Under the pieces are notes generated by a model, which saw only the letters and a program-made list of their open reading frames with translations, did no database searches and was not told the DNA's origin. The position numbers were made by a program, and so were the translations under genes. From CAZIKB01 sp964539665 (lineage in GTDB: Bacteria > Zhuqueibacterota > Zhuqueibacteria > Oceanimicrobiales > Oceanimicrobiaceae), in contig CAZIKB010000011.1 of the NCBI GenBank assembly GCA_964539665.1, positions 13,010-77,009 on the forward strand: a DNA stretch of 64,000 bases. The letters run 5' to 3'. Below, piece by piece: positions 46,403-56,399 of this stretch. Positions within the stretch are counted from its first letter, which is position 1. Each line of letters opens with the position of its first letter.

Positions 46403-48820
46403 TCATTCATACCGCAACGCATCCACCGGATTAGCCATTGCCGCTTTAATAGTCTGAAAACTGACTGTTAAAAGCGCAATAATCAATCCTATCGCTCCAG
46501 CCATTACAAACATCCACACGTCAATATCAGTGCGGTAGGCAAAGCCTTTCAACCAGTGTGAAGCCAAATACCAGGCAATGGGCCAGGCAAACAAATTGGA
46601 AAGCGCAACCAGGCGTACAAAATCCAGTGCAAGTAACCTGACAATTGTTACGATTGAAGCTCCAATAACTTTTCGCACGCCAATCTCTTTGGTCCGCTGG
46701 GTAGTTGAGTGACTGGCCAGTCCAAACAAACCAAGGCAGGCGATAAAAATAGCCAGGCCTGAAAAGACATTAACAATCTTGCTGGTATTAATATCTCGCC
46801 GATATAATGCATCAAATTCATCATCCATGAAACTGTAGTTGAAAGGATGATTGGGAAATACTTCATACCATTTTTGTTCGGCGAATTTCATAGCCTCTGG
46901 AATTTGACCTGGTTGAATTCGTGCTGTTAAAACATTCCCCGGAAAGCCTGTTAGCGGAAAGATAACTACTGGTTCAATGTTCTGATGCATACCCAGGAAA
47001 TGAAAATCCCTGACAACTCCGACTACTCTTACACCAACTGAATCCTGCTGCCCGAAATATAACCGCATATCAATGGGATTTTCCCAGCCGAGTTGTTTCA
47101 CAGCTGTTTCATTTACCAGGACTGCTCCGCTGGAATCCGTCGCCATCTCTCGACTGAAGTTTCTTCCCTGTGCGATTTCCATACCAAGTGTCGGGATAGT
47201 TTCAGGACTGATTGAGATTTGGCTCCAAATCCAGATATCTTCATCTGATGCACCTTCTGGTCTTACGCGCGTACGGCCAAATGTTCTGCCGGGAACATTA
47301 CCCGACGCCGCAACAGACACAAATGAGCTGTGGCTGGCAAGCTCGACTCGGAAAGTCTCCAGATTTTCACCCATCGAACGATCAAACATGTCGAACAGCA
47401 GTACCTGTTCCCTTTCATATCCGAGATCTTTATGTTGAATGAAGTACATCTGTTTCTGAATAATTGAAGTCATACAAATTAATCCAATAGATAATGAAAA
47501 TTGGAAAATTACCAGCGTCTTACGAAGCGCGGTTCCTTTTTTGCCTGACATGAAACTACCCTTTAATACGGTCACCGGCTTATAATTCGCAAGAACTAAC
47601 GCCGGATACAGTCCGGCCAGAATGCCGACAATTACTAACAAAAAAATTATAAATCCCATGAGTAGAACATTTTGCCCCAAATTCAAAGATAATGATGTGT
47701 CACCAAGATTATTTAGCCAGGGTAAGGCGCCCCAGGCAAGAGGCAGGGCGATGAGCAAAGCGATGAATGTTACTAAAAGCGACTCACCGAGGAATTGCCA
47801 CATGAGTTGAGACCGCAACGAGCCAACAACTTTACGTAAACCGACTTCCTTGGCACGTTGGGTGCTCCTCGCTGTGGAAAGATTCATATAGTTTACAGCG
47901 GCTATGAGTAAAATTAAAAAAGCGATAGCCGCAAAAATGTAAACGTTGTTCATGTCACCTTTATTGGCTACAGGATCAAATATAATATCTGTCGATTTCA
48001 GATGCACATTCTGCAACGGCTGTAAGGTAATGTCGAAGTTTTCGCCAACGCCATTGTCACGGCAGAGTTGAGTCATACGTTGATCCAGTCCTTGCAGTGA
48101 AACTCCGTCGGATAAACGTGCGTAGGTTGGCATCGCTATCATCCGCCAGGCTTCGAGCCAGATCGGTCGAGTGGAGCCTTCCGGTTGATTAGCTCGTGCC
48201 AGGGATGCCAGCGTTGAAATGCTGCCCAGTGCATCAAATTCGAGATGCGTATTGTCAGGCAAATCCTTAAGAACACCTGTTACTTTTAAATCATTACCAC
48301 TTCCAGTTTTTAGTGTTTTGCCCATGGCGTTTTCTTCGCCGAAAAGTTGATTGGCGAGCTTTTTCGTTAATACTATGGTAAAAGGTTCTGCCAGCGCCGT
48401 TGTTGGATCACCCTGCAGAAGAGAAAAATCGAAAAATTCGAAGAATTTGGCATCGGCTGAACGTAATTGTTCAGCGTAAATTCCCGGACGGTCGCCATAA
48501 GTGAGAAGTGTTCTACCTCCCCCGGTCAATCTCAGCGCATCTTCGACCTCTGGAAATGCTCCGGGCAATGCCGGTCCGAGAGCCGGCATTGTGATACCCA
48601 CACGCTGATTATTTGTACCTAAAGCTTTGTCAATGGTTAACACCCGATATATTCGATCATTATCAGCATGCATTCTTTCAAAAGAAAGTTCTTTTTGGAT
48701 AAATAGAAGTATCAGCAGGCATGCTGCCATTCCGATGGCAAGGCCAGCAATATTGATAAATGAGAAGCCTTTATTTCGAATCAGATTTCTAAAAGCGATT
48801 TTGAAGTAATTATTAATCAT
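46403..48820 (-). CDS. FtsX/MacB-type permease 2
   Basis: This 805-residue paralogue has the same two-half layout, with AKEVGLRKVVGS in the first FtsX domain and QRTKEIGVRKVIGA in the second. Its end, TVSFQTIKAAMANPVDALRYE, is the sequence that the relic at 49741-49815 resembles. It lies 89 bp before the next permease gene. Its periplasmic domain differs substantially from that of permease 1, so the paralogues probably see different partners. Confidence 0.88.
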   Translation of the reverse strand: MINNYFKIAFRNLIRNKGFSFINIAGLAIGMAACLLILLFIQKELSFERMHADNDRIYRVLTIDKALGTNNQRVGITMPALGPALPGAFPEVEDALRLTGGGRTLLTYGDRPGIYAEQLRSADAKFFEFFDFSLLQGDPTTALAEPFTIVLTKKLANQLFGEENAMGKTLKTGSGNDLKVTGVLKDLPDNTHLEFDALGSISTLASLARANQPEGSTRPIWLEAWRMIAMPTYARLSDGVSLQGLDQRMTQLCRDNGVGENFDITLQPLQNVHLKSTDIIFDPVANKGDMNNVYIFAAIAFLILLIAAVNYMNLSTARSTQRAKEVGLRKVVGSLRSQLMWQFLGESLLVTFIALLIALPLAWGALPWLNNLGDTSLSLNLGQNVLLMGFIIFLLVIVGILAGLYPALVLANYKPVTVLKGSFMSGKKGTALRKTLVIFQFSLSIGLICMTSIIQKQMYFIQHKDLGYEREQVLLFDMFDRSMGENLETFRVELASHSSFVSVAASGNVPGRTFGRTRVRPEGASDEDIWIWSQISISPETIPTLGMEIAQGRNFSREMATDSSGAVLVNETAVKQLGWENPIDMRLYFGQQDSVGVRVVGVVRDFHFLGMHQNIEPVVIFPLTGFPGNVLTARIQPGQIPEAMKFAEQKWYEVFPNHPFNYSFMDDEFDALYRRDINTSKIVNVFSGLAIFIACLGLFGLASHSTTQRTKEIGVRKVIGASIVTIVRLLALDFVRLVALSNLFAWPIAWYLASHWLKGFAYRTDIDVWMFVMAGAIGLIIALLTVSFQTIKAAMANPVDALRYE

Positions 48821-48859
48821 GCTGTTTCCATCATATATCTTATCACTGATATTACTGGT

Positions 48860-49555
48860 TTAGTTATTAATCCAAATCCAAATTGGTTCAATCCATTCCT
48901 TTAAAGGTTTGTAAAGAATTCCATGTCCTGCTCCTAAACGCAATTCAATTTCTTTATAATTTTTCATTCCTTTACTTCTGAGTAATTCTAAATATTTCTT
49001 GCAGCTTTCTGCAAGTGTATCTTTATAGTCGAATATATAAAGAATATCTCCCCATAATTGGATGTTATTTTTTTTCCATAAATTACCCATATAATCATTA
49101 CATATTGCCATTAATACAAATTTAATATTTTCATTCTTTAGAAAATTTGAAATTAAAACTGAAATCCCTGCCCCTTTTGAAGCGCCGATAATTACGATAT
49201 TTCGTGCAGGGACAGAATTATTTAATAATATTTTTATCTGAGCTACAATTTTATTTGCATAATCGAATGATTTCGTATTTTCAGGACGTGCTTCACTTAT
49301 CACTATCAAGCCTTTATTTGCAAGCGCAGTTAGTATGTTTTTGTATTCGTATGCTCCATATTTTTCGCTGACAGCGTTAATACCCTGGTCTTCGATTATT
49401 TTCCCATGTATATAAAATACATAAATTTTAGTGGAGTCAATCGATCCCGGGATTTTATTGTAAATATTTTGAGAAAAAACAATATTAGAGCCTATGAGTA
49501 ATAATTGGAATATTACTATTAAGTTAATTTTCATTAAGCCAGGCATTCTTATCAA
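48860..49555 (-). CDS. Secreted alpha/beta-hydrolase-fold protein
   Basis: The 231-residue protein has a signal peptide (about 8-29, ending VFSQ). The nucleophile elbow is G124-A-S126-K-G128 in IIGASKGAG, an acid is likely D176 or D179 in IFDYKDT, and the histidine is H211 in GAGHGIL. The early YVFYIHGK strand fits an oxyanion site. Substrate is unknown. It is inserted between two permease genes and is more AT-rich in its codons, which hints at a different origin. Confidence 0.7.
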   Translation of the reverse strand: MIRMPGLMKINLIVIFQLLLIGSNIVFSQNIYNKIPGSIDSTKIYVFYIHGKIIEDQGINAVSEKYGAYEYKNILTALANKGLIVISEARPENTKSFDYANKIVAQIKILLNNSVPARNIVIIGASKGAGISVLISNFLKNENIKFVLMAICNDYMGNLWKKNNIQLWGDILYIFDYKDTLAESCKKYLELLRSKGMKNYKEIELRLGAGHGILYKPLKEWIEPIWIWINN

Positions 49556-49740
49556 ACGTCCAGTTTGCTCTTCATAATGATATTTTATATAGAATTTTTC
49601 ACGGAGTTGACTAATTTACGTGAACTTCGGGTAAAAGTTCATACAATTTCTGTTCAATGCAATTGTACGAATGAATGATTTATATTATTAAAAAATCAGG
49701 CGCAACGGACTTCGAAATACTGACAACTAACTGCTAACAT

Positions 49741-49815
49741 TTACTTACACTTTTTACAGGATTTGCTGGCGTTGCATTGATTGTTTGAAAACTAATGGAC
49801 AACAAAAGGCATAGG
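49741..49815 (-). pseudogene. C-terminal relic of a fifth FtsX-type permease
   Basis: In one minus-strand frame the DNA reads LLLSISFQTINATPANPVKS, which aligns with the end of permease 2 (LLTVSFQTIKAAMANPVDAL). Only this last membrane segment and the PANPV tail remain; the sequence upstream is not recognisable as a permease. Confidence 0.6.
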
Positions 49816-49911
49816 TTATATGCGTGATTAGATTTCTCAATACAGTTTTAAAACGGCCATTCAAGAATCGACAAACGATAAATTAGAACCTGATTAGTTT
49901 TCGATCAGATA

Positions 49912-50067
49912 TTACTTGACTGATTTTTCCTTCCTGGCCAACCGTGCATTATGTTTTGCATATTCAAGATGTTCATGTAACTTTGTCTGGCTGGGATCTA
50001 ATCCAATACATTTCTCGCAGGCATTGACTACTTCCTGCCATTTTCGAAGCTCCCAGTGATATATCAT
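49912..50067 (-). pseudogene. TPR-like fragment
   Basis: A 51-codon frame reads HWELRKWQEVVNACEKCIGL followed by DPSQTKLHEHLEYAKHNARL. This matches one tetratricopeptide-like helix pair (W-E-x-G/R-x-W-x-E-x-V, then L-D-P-x-x-x-x) and nothing else. There is no ribosome-binding site or second repeat. It is likely a remnant of a larger TPR gene. Confidence 0.45.
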
Positions 50068-50160
50068 TAGGCAAAAGAACGAAAGTCGATAAAATCGATA
50101 ACAATAATTTTAAGTCGCACAATTTATTAAGCTTACATTTATTCACTTTGCCCTAATTCT

Positions 50161-52608
50161 CTACTCGTATCTGAGTGATTCAATTGGATTTGTCCAGGCT
50201 GCTTTAATGGCTTGATAACTCACCGTAGCCAACGCAATAAGCAATGCAATCACTCCGGATAAAAGAAAAATCCAGGGTGATATTGCCGTTTGATAAGCGA
50301 AGTTCTCCAGCCAACGATTCATGATATACCAGGCAACTGGTCCGGCAATAACAACCGCAAACAGGACGAGAATGATAAATTCCCGGGAAATCAAACTCAC
50401 AATGTTCGGCGCTGATGCTCCAAGGACTTTACGAATACCTACTTCCCTGGTGCGCTTAACTACCGCCAGAGAAGTCAATCCAAACAATCCCAGGCAGGTG
50501 ACCAAAATAGATAATCCAGACGAGTACTGCACAATTGTCCGCCAGCGCTGCTCATTAGCATATTGCTCGGCAACTTTGTCGTCGAGGAATTTATATGAGA
50601 ACGGCAGGCCGTTGCTGACTTTTGTCCAGGTGTTCTCGATTAATGAAAGAGTCGCTGGAATATTTTCGGATTGAATACGGATCGCAATTTCATTTATACT
50701 GCTCAGGTTGCCCTGTCTTGGCATGTGTAAAAGCAGAGGCTCAATTTTTCGGTGTAAGGGGTAGAAGTGAAAATCCTCAACCACTCCAACCACAGCAGCG
50801 CTTCTGAACCCTTGCGGCAGCTTATGTCCGATGGGATTTTCCCATCCGAGCTGTTTTGCTAAAGCTTGGTTGATAATTAAAGCGTCGTCTGTGTCGGTAA
50901 CGAGGTCTTCTGAAAAATTCCGACCTTCAATTACTTTAACTCCCATAGTCGTGAGATAATGTGGATCTACCCAATTTATATAGAAATAACCTTTAGATTC
51001 GCCAGCACTTGCTGCATACCCAGAACCGGTAATATCTTCTCCAATAAGAGCGGTCATTCCCTCATCACTGTAACTGATATACAACCAGGATTGACCGATG
51101 GAGTAAGAGTACCCTGACACATCGACAATGGCCGTCTGGTCAGACAGTTGGTTACGGAATCGCACCAGCAGGTTGGCGGCGTCCTCGCCCACTGTACCGG
51201 TCGGAAACGTCACAACCAGGTTTTTATCGTAGCCAAGACTGCTGTTACTGACATATTTCATCTGGGAGGAAATGATGAATGTGCTGCTGATGAGGAATAC
51301 TGAAATTACGAACTGCAGAACAACCAACCCCTGAATCAATCGGTTTTTACCAGCCATTTGCTTAGAGCTGCGCATGGTTTCAACAGGGAATAAATTGGAA
51401 AGCAGCAGCGCCGGGTAGATTCCCGCCAGAAACGCGGTAACCAAAGTCAGACCCACCAGAGTGGGAAATACCGACCAATTGGCGAATAGTCTGAACGAAA
51501 GCTGTTTTTGTGCCAGTTGGTTAAATACTGGAAGTAATAGTTCGGTCAACAGGATTCCCAGGATGAGCGCCGCAAAACTTAGCATAAGCGCTTCACCCCA
51601 GAATTGTTTCATGATTTGCACGCGCTGGGCGCCGAGTACCTTCCGCAAACCCACTTCACGAGTACGGCTGCTGGATCTTCCAATAGCCAGGGTCATGAAA
51701 TTGATGCATGCAATCAGAAGTACCAGCAAAGCAATAGCGGAGAGAATATACGAATAGACCGGATCGCTGCTGGCGCCTGTGATTCCGCTGTACCTGGGGT
51801 CGAGGTGAATATCAGTCAAGGATTGCAATTTGTATAACAGTTCGGTTCCTCCCTCGTCTTCCTCTGCTAATTTTGTGATATGCCTGGAGACTTTTTCCTC
51901 GAAGGTAGATATCTCCGTTGCTGGCCTGAGTTGAACGAGAGTTGGAGTCATGATATTGTTCCAGGATTGCAACCGTCTTTCAGGGAAAGTATATTTTAAC
52001 AAATCGGTGGAGATAAGGAAACTGTATTGGACGCTTGAATTGGCAGGCGCTTTTTCGATGATTCCGGTTACCAGTAAGTCCATGGAATTATCTCCCAAAA
52101 GGATGGTAAGCGTCTTGCCAATGGGATTATCATCACCGAAATATTTCTCTGCCATTTCAGGTGTAATTACAACTTTGGATGGATCATCAAGGACGGAAGC
52201 AGCATCTCCATGAATCAGTGGAAAGGAGAACATGTAGAAAAAATCGGGTTCTACATGGACAACAGATTCCTGGAATGAATTGTTGCCGTAAGTCACCACA
52301 AGTTGTGCGGGAGAGATGCGGGTGGTTCTTTCTATTTCCGGAAACGTTTCCTGTAATTCAGTTCCGAGTAGGTAAGAGGTATCTTCCGAACCATCAGATA
52401 GCTCACCAGATTCTTTTCCCATTCGAATCATGCGGTAAATATAGTCGGTGTTTTTATGAAAGCTGTCGTAAGACCACTCTTCATGAACATACAGATAAAT
52501 CAACAAACAGCAAGCGAGCCCGATTCCAAGCCCGCTAACACTAATTATCGTATATAATTTATCACGAACCAGGTAACGATAAGCAATTTTAAAATAGTTT
52601 TTAAACAT
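50161..52608 (-). CDS. FtsX/MacB-type permease 3
   Basis: The 815-residue paralogue shows GLGIGLACCLLIYLYVHEEW in the first helix region, RTREVGLRKVLGAQ in the first FtsX domain and KRTREVGIRKVLGA in the second, ending in AWTNPIESLRYE. The periplasmic domain has the YFGDDNPIGKTL motif shared by the MacB_PCD family. The gene is full length. Confidence 0.88.
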   Translation of the reverse strand: MFKNYFKIAYRYLVRDKLYTIISVSGLGIGLACCLLIYLYVHEEWSYDSFHKNTDYIYRMIRMGKESGELSDGSEDTSYLLGTELQETFPEIERTTRISPAQLVVTYGNNSFQESVVHVEPDFFYMFSFPLIHGDAASVLDDPSKVVITPEMAEKYFGDDNPIGKTLTILLGDNSMDLLVTGIIEKAPANSSVQYSFLISTDLLKYTFPERRLQSWNNIMTPTLVQLRPATEISTFEEKVSRHITKLAEEDEGGTELLYKLQSLTDIHLDPRYSGITGASSDPVYSYILSAIALLVLLIACINFMTLAIGRSSSRTREVGLRKVLGAQRVQIMKQFWGEALMLSFAALILGILLTELLLPVFNQLAQKQLSFRLFANWSVFPTLVGLTLVTAFLAGIYPALLLSNLFPVETMRSSKQMAGKNRLIQGLVVLQFVISVFLISSTFIISSQMKYVSNSSLGYDKNLVVTFPTGTVGEDAANLLVRFRNQLSDQTAIVDVSGYSYSIGQSWLYISYSDEGMTALIGEDITGSGYAASAGESKGYFYINWVDPHYLTTMGVKVIEGRNFSEDLVTDTDDALIINQALAKQLGWENPIGHKLPQGFRSAAVVGVVEDFHFYPLHRKIEPLLLHMPRQGNLSSINEIAIRIQSENIPATLSLIENTWTKVSNGLPFSYKFLDDKVAEQYANEQRWRTIVQYSSGLSILVTCLGLFGLTSLAVVKRTREVGIRKVLGASAPNIVSLISREFIILVLFAVVIAGPVAWYIMNRWLENFAYQTAISPWIFLLSGVIALLIALATVSYQAIKAAWTNPIESLRYE

Positions 52609-52740
52609 GGTTTCTCCTTATTGCTAAGCGAAATACGTTATTGGCAAAACGGCAATCGTTTCCGTATTACGATTTTCGAATTATGATGATTTGTAGTTCA
52701 GACTCTCCTTCCCAAAAACCAGGATTTTCGCTTTGTTTTC

Positions 52741-55155
52741 CTATTCATACCGCAGCGCCTCCACCGGATTTGACATAGCTGCTTTTATGACATAATAACT
52801 AATCGTGCCGATTGTAATTATTCCAATTATAATTAAAGGAAAGACAAACAACAAAAAGCTCAACGGCATCTTATTTGCGAAAAAATCAAGCCAAAAATTC
52901 ACCCCCAGGTAAGTCACTGGTAGAGCTAAAATAAATGAAATCAGAATCAAACTCAGGAAATCTTTTGTCAACAAAAATAGAATCCGCGCAACAGTCGCTC
53001 CCAAAACTTTCCGAATGCCAATCTCTTTTGTGCGTTGAATGGCCATAAACGATGACAATCCTAATATACCCAAACTGGTTACGAATATAGCCAGAAAGGC
53101 AAAAACGCCAAAAACCCGGCCGAACAGCTCATCTGCTTTGTACTGCTGATTGAAGTATTCATCCAGGAAAAAATACTCAAATGGATTGCCGGGAAAAAAT
53201 TCACCGTATTTTTGCTCTACAAGCTGGACCGTTTCCTTAATATTTTGAGGATTCGTTTTAATCGCCATCACTCCTCGCACATCGCGCCCGTAAGGCATCA
53301 GCCGATAAATGTTTGGTTCAAAAGCTTCTTTTAGTGATTGCTGATGATAGTCTTTAAGCACACCAACGATTGTAAAAATTTCCCCCCAATAATCGACCTG
53401 CTGACCTACTGCGGTTTCTGCACTTTCGAATCCCATCCATTTCACCGCAGTCTCATTAAAAACCAAAGCATCCTTATCTGTTGAAAATTCTCTGGAAAAA
53501 TTCCTGCCCGCAACCAGCTCCAGATCAAAAACATCTACAAAATCATAATCCATGCCAACAATCTGATAATTCTTACTTTTGCTGATATCTTCGCCAGCTT
53601 TCATAATAGCACCGGCATCCCAGTATAATTGCCTTCCCGGTACTTCGGTGACAACACAAAATTTGTGGATATTTGAGTAATTCAAAAGTTCGTCTTTAAA
53701 AGTCTTTATTTTTTCTTTAAACAGGTCATCTCTAACCCGCGGCATTTTAGCCACCAGAGTTTGTTCAATATTAAAGCCTAAATCCCGGTTTTTCATAAAA
53801 TTAATCTGGCGGTAGACCGCTAAAGTCCCGGTGCTCAGTACCAGCGCCATCATAAACTGAAATACAACCAGGGCTTTTCGCAAATTAATTCCTTTCGCTG
53901 AATTGCCTGTTTTGCCCTTCATGACCGCGGTTGGCTCAAAAGAGGATAGCGCGACTACCGGATAGAAACCTGATAAAAACACCCCGATTGCGAACATGTA
54001 AATTATCGCAATCCATATTTGATGCTGCGACCAGATGCTAAACTCCATTGACGTACCGGCGAAATGACTAAAATATGGCACAATTAGTTGGACTAATCCT
54101 GCTGCAAGTAAAATCGCGATAATATTGACAATGATGGTCTCGAGGAAAAATTGCATCATGATCTGTGTTCGGGACGCGCCTACTACTTTTCTCAATCCGA
54201 CTTCTTTTGCCCGGGTTAATGCGCGGGCAGTCGAAAGATTGACATAATTTACCCAAGCCATGATGATGATGAAAAATGCAATAATAAACAAAAAATACAC
54301 CGAAGCGCTGTCACCGTTAGTTTCATATTCCTGCATGTAGTGGGAAGTGAGATGAATATCGGTTAACGGCTGCAGCGGTAATTCCATGACCATATTGTAT
54401 CGTTTTAACACTTCGCCAAATTCTTTATCCACTAACTCCTGTAGTTTTTTTTCAAGTGCGGGGAGCACCACGTTTGGTTTGAGCCGGATATAAGTGTATG
54501 AACCCGTGTGACCCCAGTTTTCGGTGTATTCAGGTCCAAACTGCGATTCAAGATTTTTCCATGGCAGGAGAATATCGAATTTGATGTGTGAGTTCGCGGG
54601 TATGTCTGCAAAGATTCCTACAATTTGATAATCGTATTTTTGATCAACGCTGAGAATCTTGCCGATAGCGCTTTGATCACCGAAATATTTTTGCGCTGTA
54701 GACTGCGAGACAAAAGCTTTGTTGGGCTCAGCAATTCCTTTTAATGGATCGCCCTCAATGAATTTGAATTTCAGAATGTCCAAGAAATCTGGCTCGGCAA
54801 AATACATTCTTTCTTCAATGAATTTGATATTCTCATAAGACACGCCGGCCCGGTATCGCAATAGCCGTCCAACTTTTCCCACTTCGGGATAGCGCTCGCG
54901 AATGAGCTTTCCAGCCGGGGGGCAGCAGGAGGCAAATCTCACAGCAGAGCCGTCTTCACTAGTGCGCTCGTAACGTAACCGGTATATTCGATCACTATTC
55001 TCATGAAATCTGTCATAACTTTTCTCGAAATTAACATGATGCAGGATTAACAGACAGGCTGTCATGCCAATAGCAAGCCCCAGAATATTGATCATTGAAA
55101 AAAGCCTGTTTTTTTTTAGGTTACGAAATGCGGTTTTAAAATAGTTTGTAAGCAT
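52741..55155 (-). CDS. FtsX/MacB-type permease 4
   Basis: The 804-residue paralogue is the first gene of the array in transcription order. Signatures are KYFGDQSAIGKILSV in the periplasmic domain, TRAKEVGLRKVVGAS in the first FtsX domain and QRTKEIGIRKVLGAT in the second, with the same AAMSNPVEALRYE end as permease 2. Upstream lie 634 bp without a gene, containing palindromes that could be operators. Confidence 0.88.
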   Translation of the reverse strand: MLTNYFKTAFRNLKKNRLFSMINILGLAIGMTACLLILHHVNFEKSYDRFHENSDRIYRLRYERTSEDGSAVRFASCCPPAGKLIRERYPEVGKVGRLLRYRAGVSYENIKFIEERMYFAEPDFLDILKFKFIEGDPLKGIAEPNKAFVSQSTAQKYFGDQSAIGKILSVDQKYDYQIVGIFADIPANSHIKFDILLPWKNLESQFGPEYTENWGHTGSYTYIRLKPNVVLPALEKKLQELVDKEFGEVLKRYNMVMELPLQPLTDIHLTSHYMQEYETNGDSASVYFLFIIAFFIIIMAWVNYVNLSTARALTRAKEVGLRKVVGASRTQIMMQFFLETIIVNIIAILLAAGLVQLIVPYFSHFAGTSMEFSIWSQHQIWIAIIYMFAIGVFLSGFYPVVALSSFEPTAVMKGKTGNSAKGINLRKALVVFQFMMALVLSTGTLAVYRQINFMKNRDLGFNIEQTLVAKMPRVRDDLFKEKIKTFKDELLNYSNIHKFCVVTEVPGRQLYWDAGAIMKAGEDISKSKNYQIVGMDYDFVDVFDLELVAGRNFSREFSTDKDALVFNETAVKWMGFESAETAVGQQVDYWGEIFTIVGVLKDYHQQSLKEAFEPNIYRLMPYGRDVRGVMAIKTNPQNIKETVQLVEQKYGEFFPGNPFEYFFLDEYFNQQYKADELFGRVFGVFAFLAIFVTSLGILGLSSFMAIQRTKEIGIRKVLGATVARILFLLTKDFLSLILISFILALPVTYLGVNFWLDFFANKMPLSFLLFVFPLIIIGIITIGTISYYVIKAAMSNPVEALRYE

Positions 55156-55288
55156 ATTAACCTCAGGAATGGATATGGTTTATTTATATCGTATATTCAA
55201 TAACCATACCATTATTGTTTTTTAAGGGATTAGGCTAATAGCAACCAGGGTGTGCTTTATGAAAAGTATCCGCTGGCAATACAACAGG

Positions 55289-55304
55289 TGTTCGTTAGCG
55301 AACA
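55289..55304. promoter_or_regulatory. Candidate operator palindrome
   Basis: TGTTCG, spacer TTAG, CGAACA is a perfect 6-bp inverted repeat, 134 bp upstream of the permease 4 start. Dyads of this size are typical of dimeric repressor sites, but no binding protein is known. Confidence 0.4.
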
Positions 55305-55329
55305 GAGGGATATATAAAACTTACCCAGG

Positions 55330-55369
55330 AAACTGACCTTTTTACAAAAGGTTAGTTTCTGTTTTGTAA
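55330..55369. promoter_or_regulatory. Two overlapping inverted repeats
   Basis: AAACTGACCTTTT (55330-55342) pairs with AAAAGGTTAGTTT (55346-55358) at 12 of 13 positions, giving a tight hairpin. Overlapping it, TTACAAAA (55342-55349) and TTTTGTAA (55362-55369) form a second perfect repeat with a 12-base spacer. The two structures exclude each other, as in an attenuator or a composite operator. Confidence 0.45.
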
Positions 55370-55789
55370 GCGACACAAATTGTGCTTCAGTGATATGTTG
55401 TTCTGTACACTGAAAAGATACTCACAGCATGACAATTAAGATTTGTTCCAGGAAATGCAAAGAAATCTGGATCGTGCACTATCCAGACCTTGCCGGCCAT
55501 CCGCATTTCATATCGACAATATATCTACGAAAAATCATCAAATGGACGCCAATCGGAAGGATGCAAGGCAAGAAATCTTAAGGCAAAATGGTTTGATCCC
55601 AAATATATTTCATCAGTCATTAATAACTTTTTTTAGAAATTCAACAATTTGTGGGAGTTAGACCTCGAAAAAGTTGCCTATAATAATAAGGCCTGTGTAC
55701 GAATAACAACTGTAACTACTTGCTAATATTTATTAGTCTGCAAGATAAAAAAAACTCTAACCTAAGGCACAGATAACAGGAGGAGGAAG

Positions 55790-56146
55790 ATGGATGTTAT
55801 TACGCAAAGCAAGCTTTTGATGCATGAATCGTGCAGTCGAGTCTACTCTATTGAGCACTTTTGCGAACAAGTTGGTGTGCCTTATCACACCTTGCGTAAA
55901 CTGTTTCGCCGCCTCGAGGGCACAAGTCTTTCAGCTTATTGGCAGCGATGTCGTTTGCAAAAGGCTGAAGAATTGCTTTCCGATCCTGAAAAGCGCATTT
56001 TTGAAGTAGCTTACGAAATGGAATTCTCAGCCGATGGGAATTTCACCAATTGGTTCAAGAAACGCAAGGGAATGACGCCAACAGTGTACAAGCAGATCTT
56101 TAGCGGGGGGGGGGGTGAATTCCCTGAACGTGGTCAAAATTTATAG
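55790..56146 (+). CDS. AraC-family DNA-binding domain protein
   Basis: The 118-residue protein is essentially an AraC-type double helix-turn-helix: first motif about 20-42 (YSIEHFCEQVGVPYHTLRKL), linking helix with AYWQRCRLQKAEELLSD, second motif about 68-101 (FEVAYEMEFSADGNFTNWFK, then GMTPTVYK). There is no sensor domain. A strong GGAGGAGG box precedes the ATG. Near the 3' end an 11-G run encodes four glycines, so a slip there would change the last 12 residues. It may control the divergent permease array. Confidence 0.85.
   Translation: MDVITQSKLLMHESCSRVYSIEHFCEQVGVPYHTLRKLFRRLEGTSLSAYWQRCRLQKAEELLSDPEKRIFEVAYEMEFSADGNFTNWFKKRKGMTPTVYKQIFSGGGGEFPERGQNL
56104..56115 (+). repeat. 11-base G homopolymer in the AraC-type gene
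   Basis: Eleven consecutive G residues lie just after the codon for Ser-105, in the tail of the regulator gene. Tracts of this length are unstable and are known phase-variation sites in other bacteria. Here the change would affect only the C-terminal tail after the second helix-turn-helix. Confidence 0.75.
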
Positions 56147-56399
56147 CCAATTTGCATAGCCAAAAATTATAAGCTTATTTTCTTGGTTTTTCCAGGCAAA
56201 TATGTTACGTTTTCATCATCAGCTTTGTAATCCTCTTTGAAAAAATAATCTTAACATTTACAACTCTTTTGATAACCCTGTCAGGGTCTGTGTACAATCT
56301 AAAATAATCCCGACAGAATTATTTATTCAATAAAGTAAATAATATACAATTACTACATTTTAGCCGAAACGCTTCTAATTAAAAAGGGAGGGAATTAGT

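Larger units (their letters stand above)
49556..50160. other. 605-bp region with two gene relics
   Basis: No intact gene is present. It contains the C-terminal relic of a permease (49741-49815) and a short TPR-like fragment (49912-50067), described separately. The rest has no visible feature. It looks like the scar of deleted genes inside the permease array. Confidence 0.6.
55156..55789. other. 634-bp divergent control region
   Basis: The region lies between the start of permease 4 (minus) and an AraC-type gene (plus), so it should hold promoters for both. It contains two palindromic structures, listed separately. A short plus-strand frame at 55428-55580 (starting MTIKICSRKCKEIW) has no recognisable family and poor support. 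Confidence 0.45.

Noticed and set aside
55428..55661. Short plus-strand frames upstream of the AraC-type gene
   Set aside because: Two overlapping frames exist but neither has a ribosome-binding site or a recognisable domain. They fall in a palindrome-rich control region.
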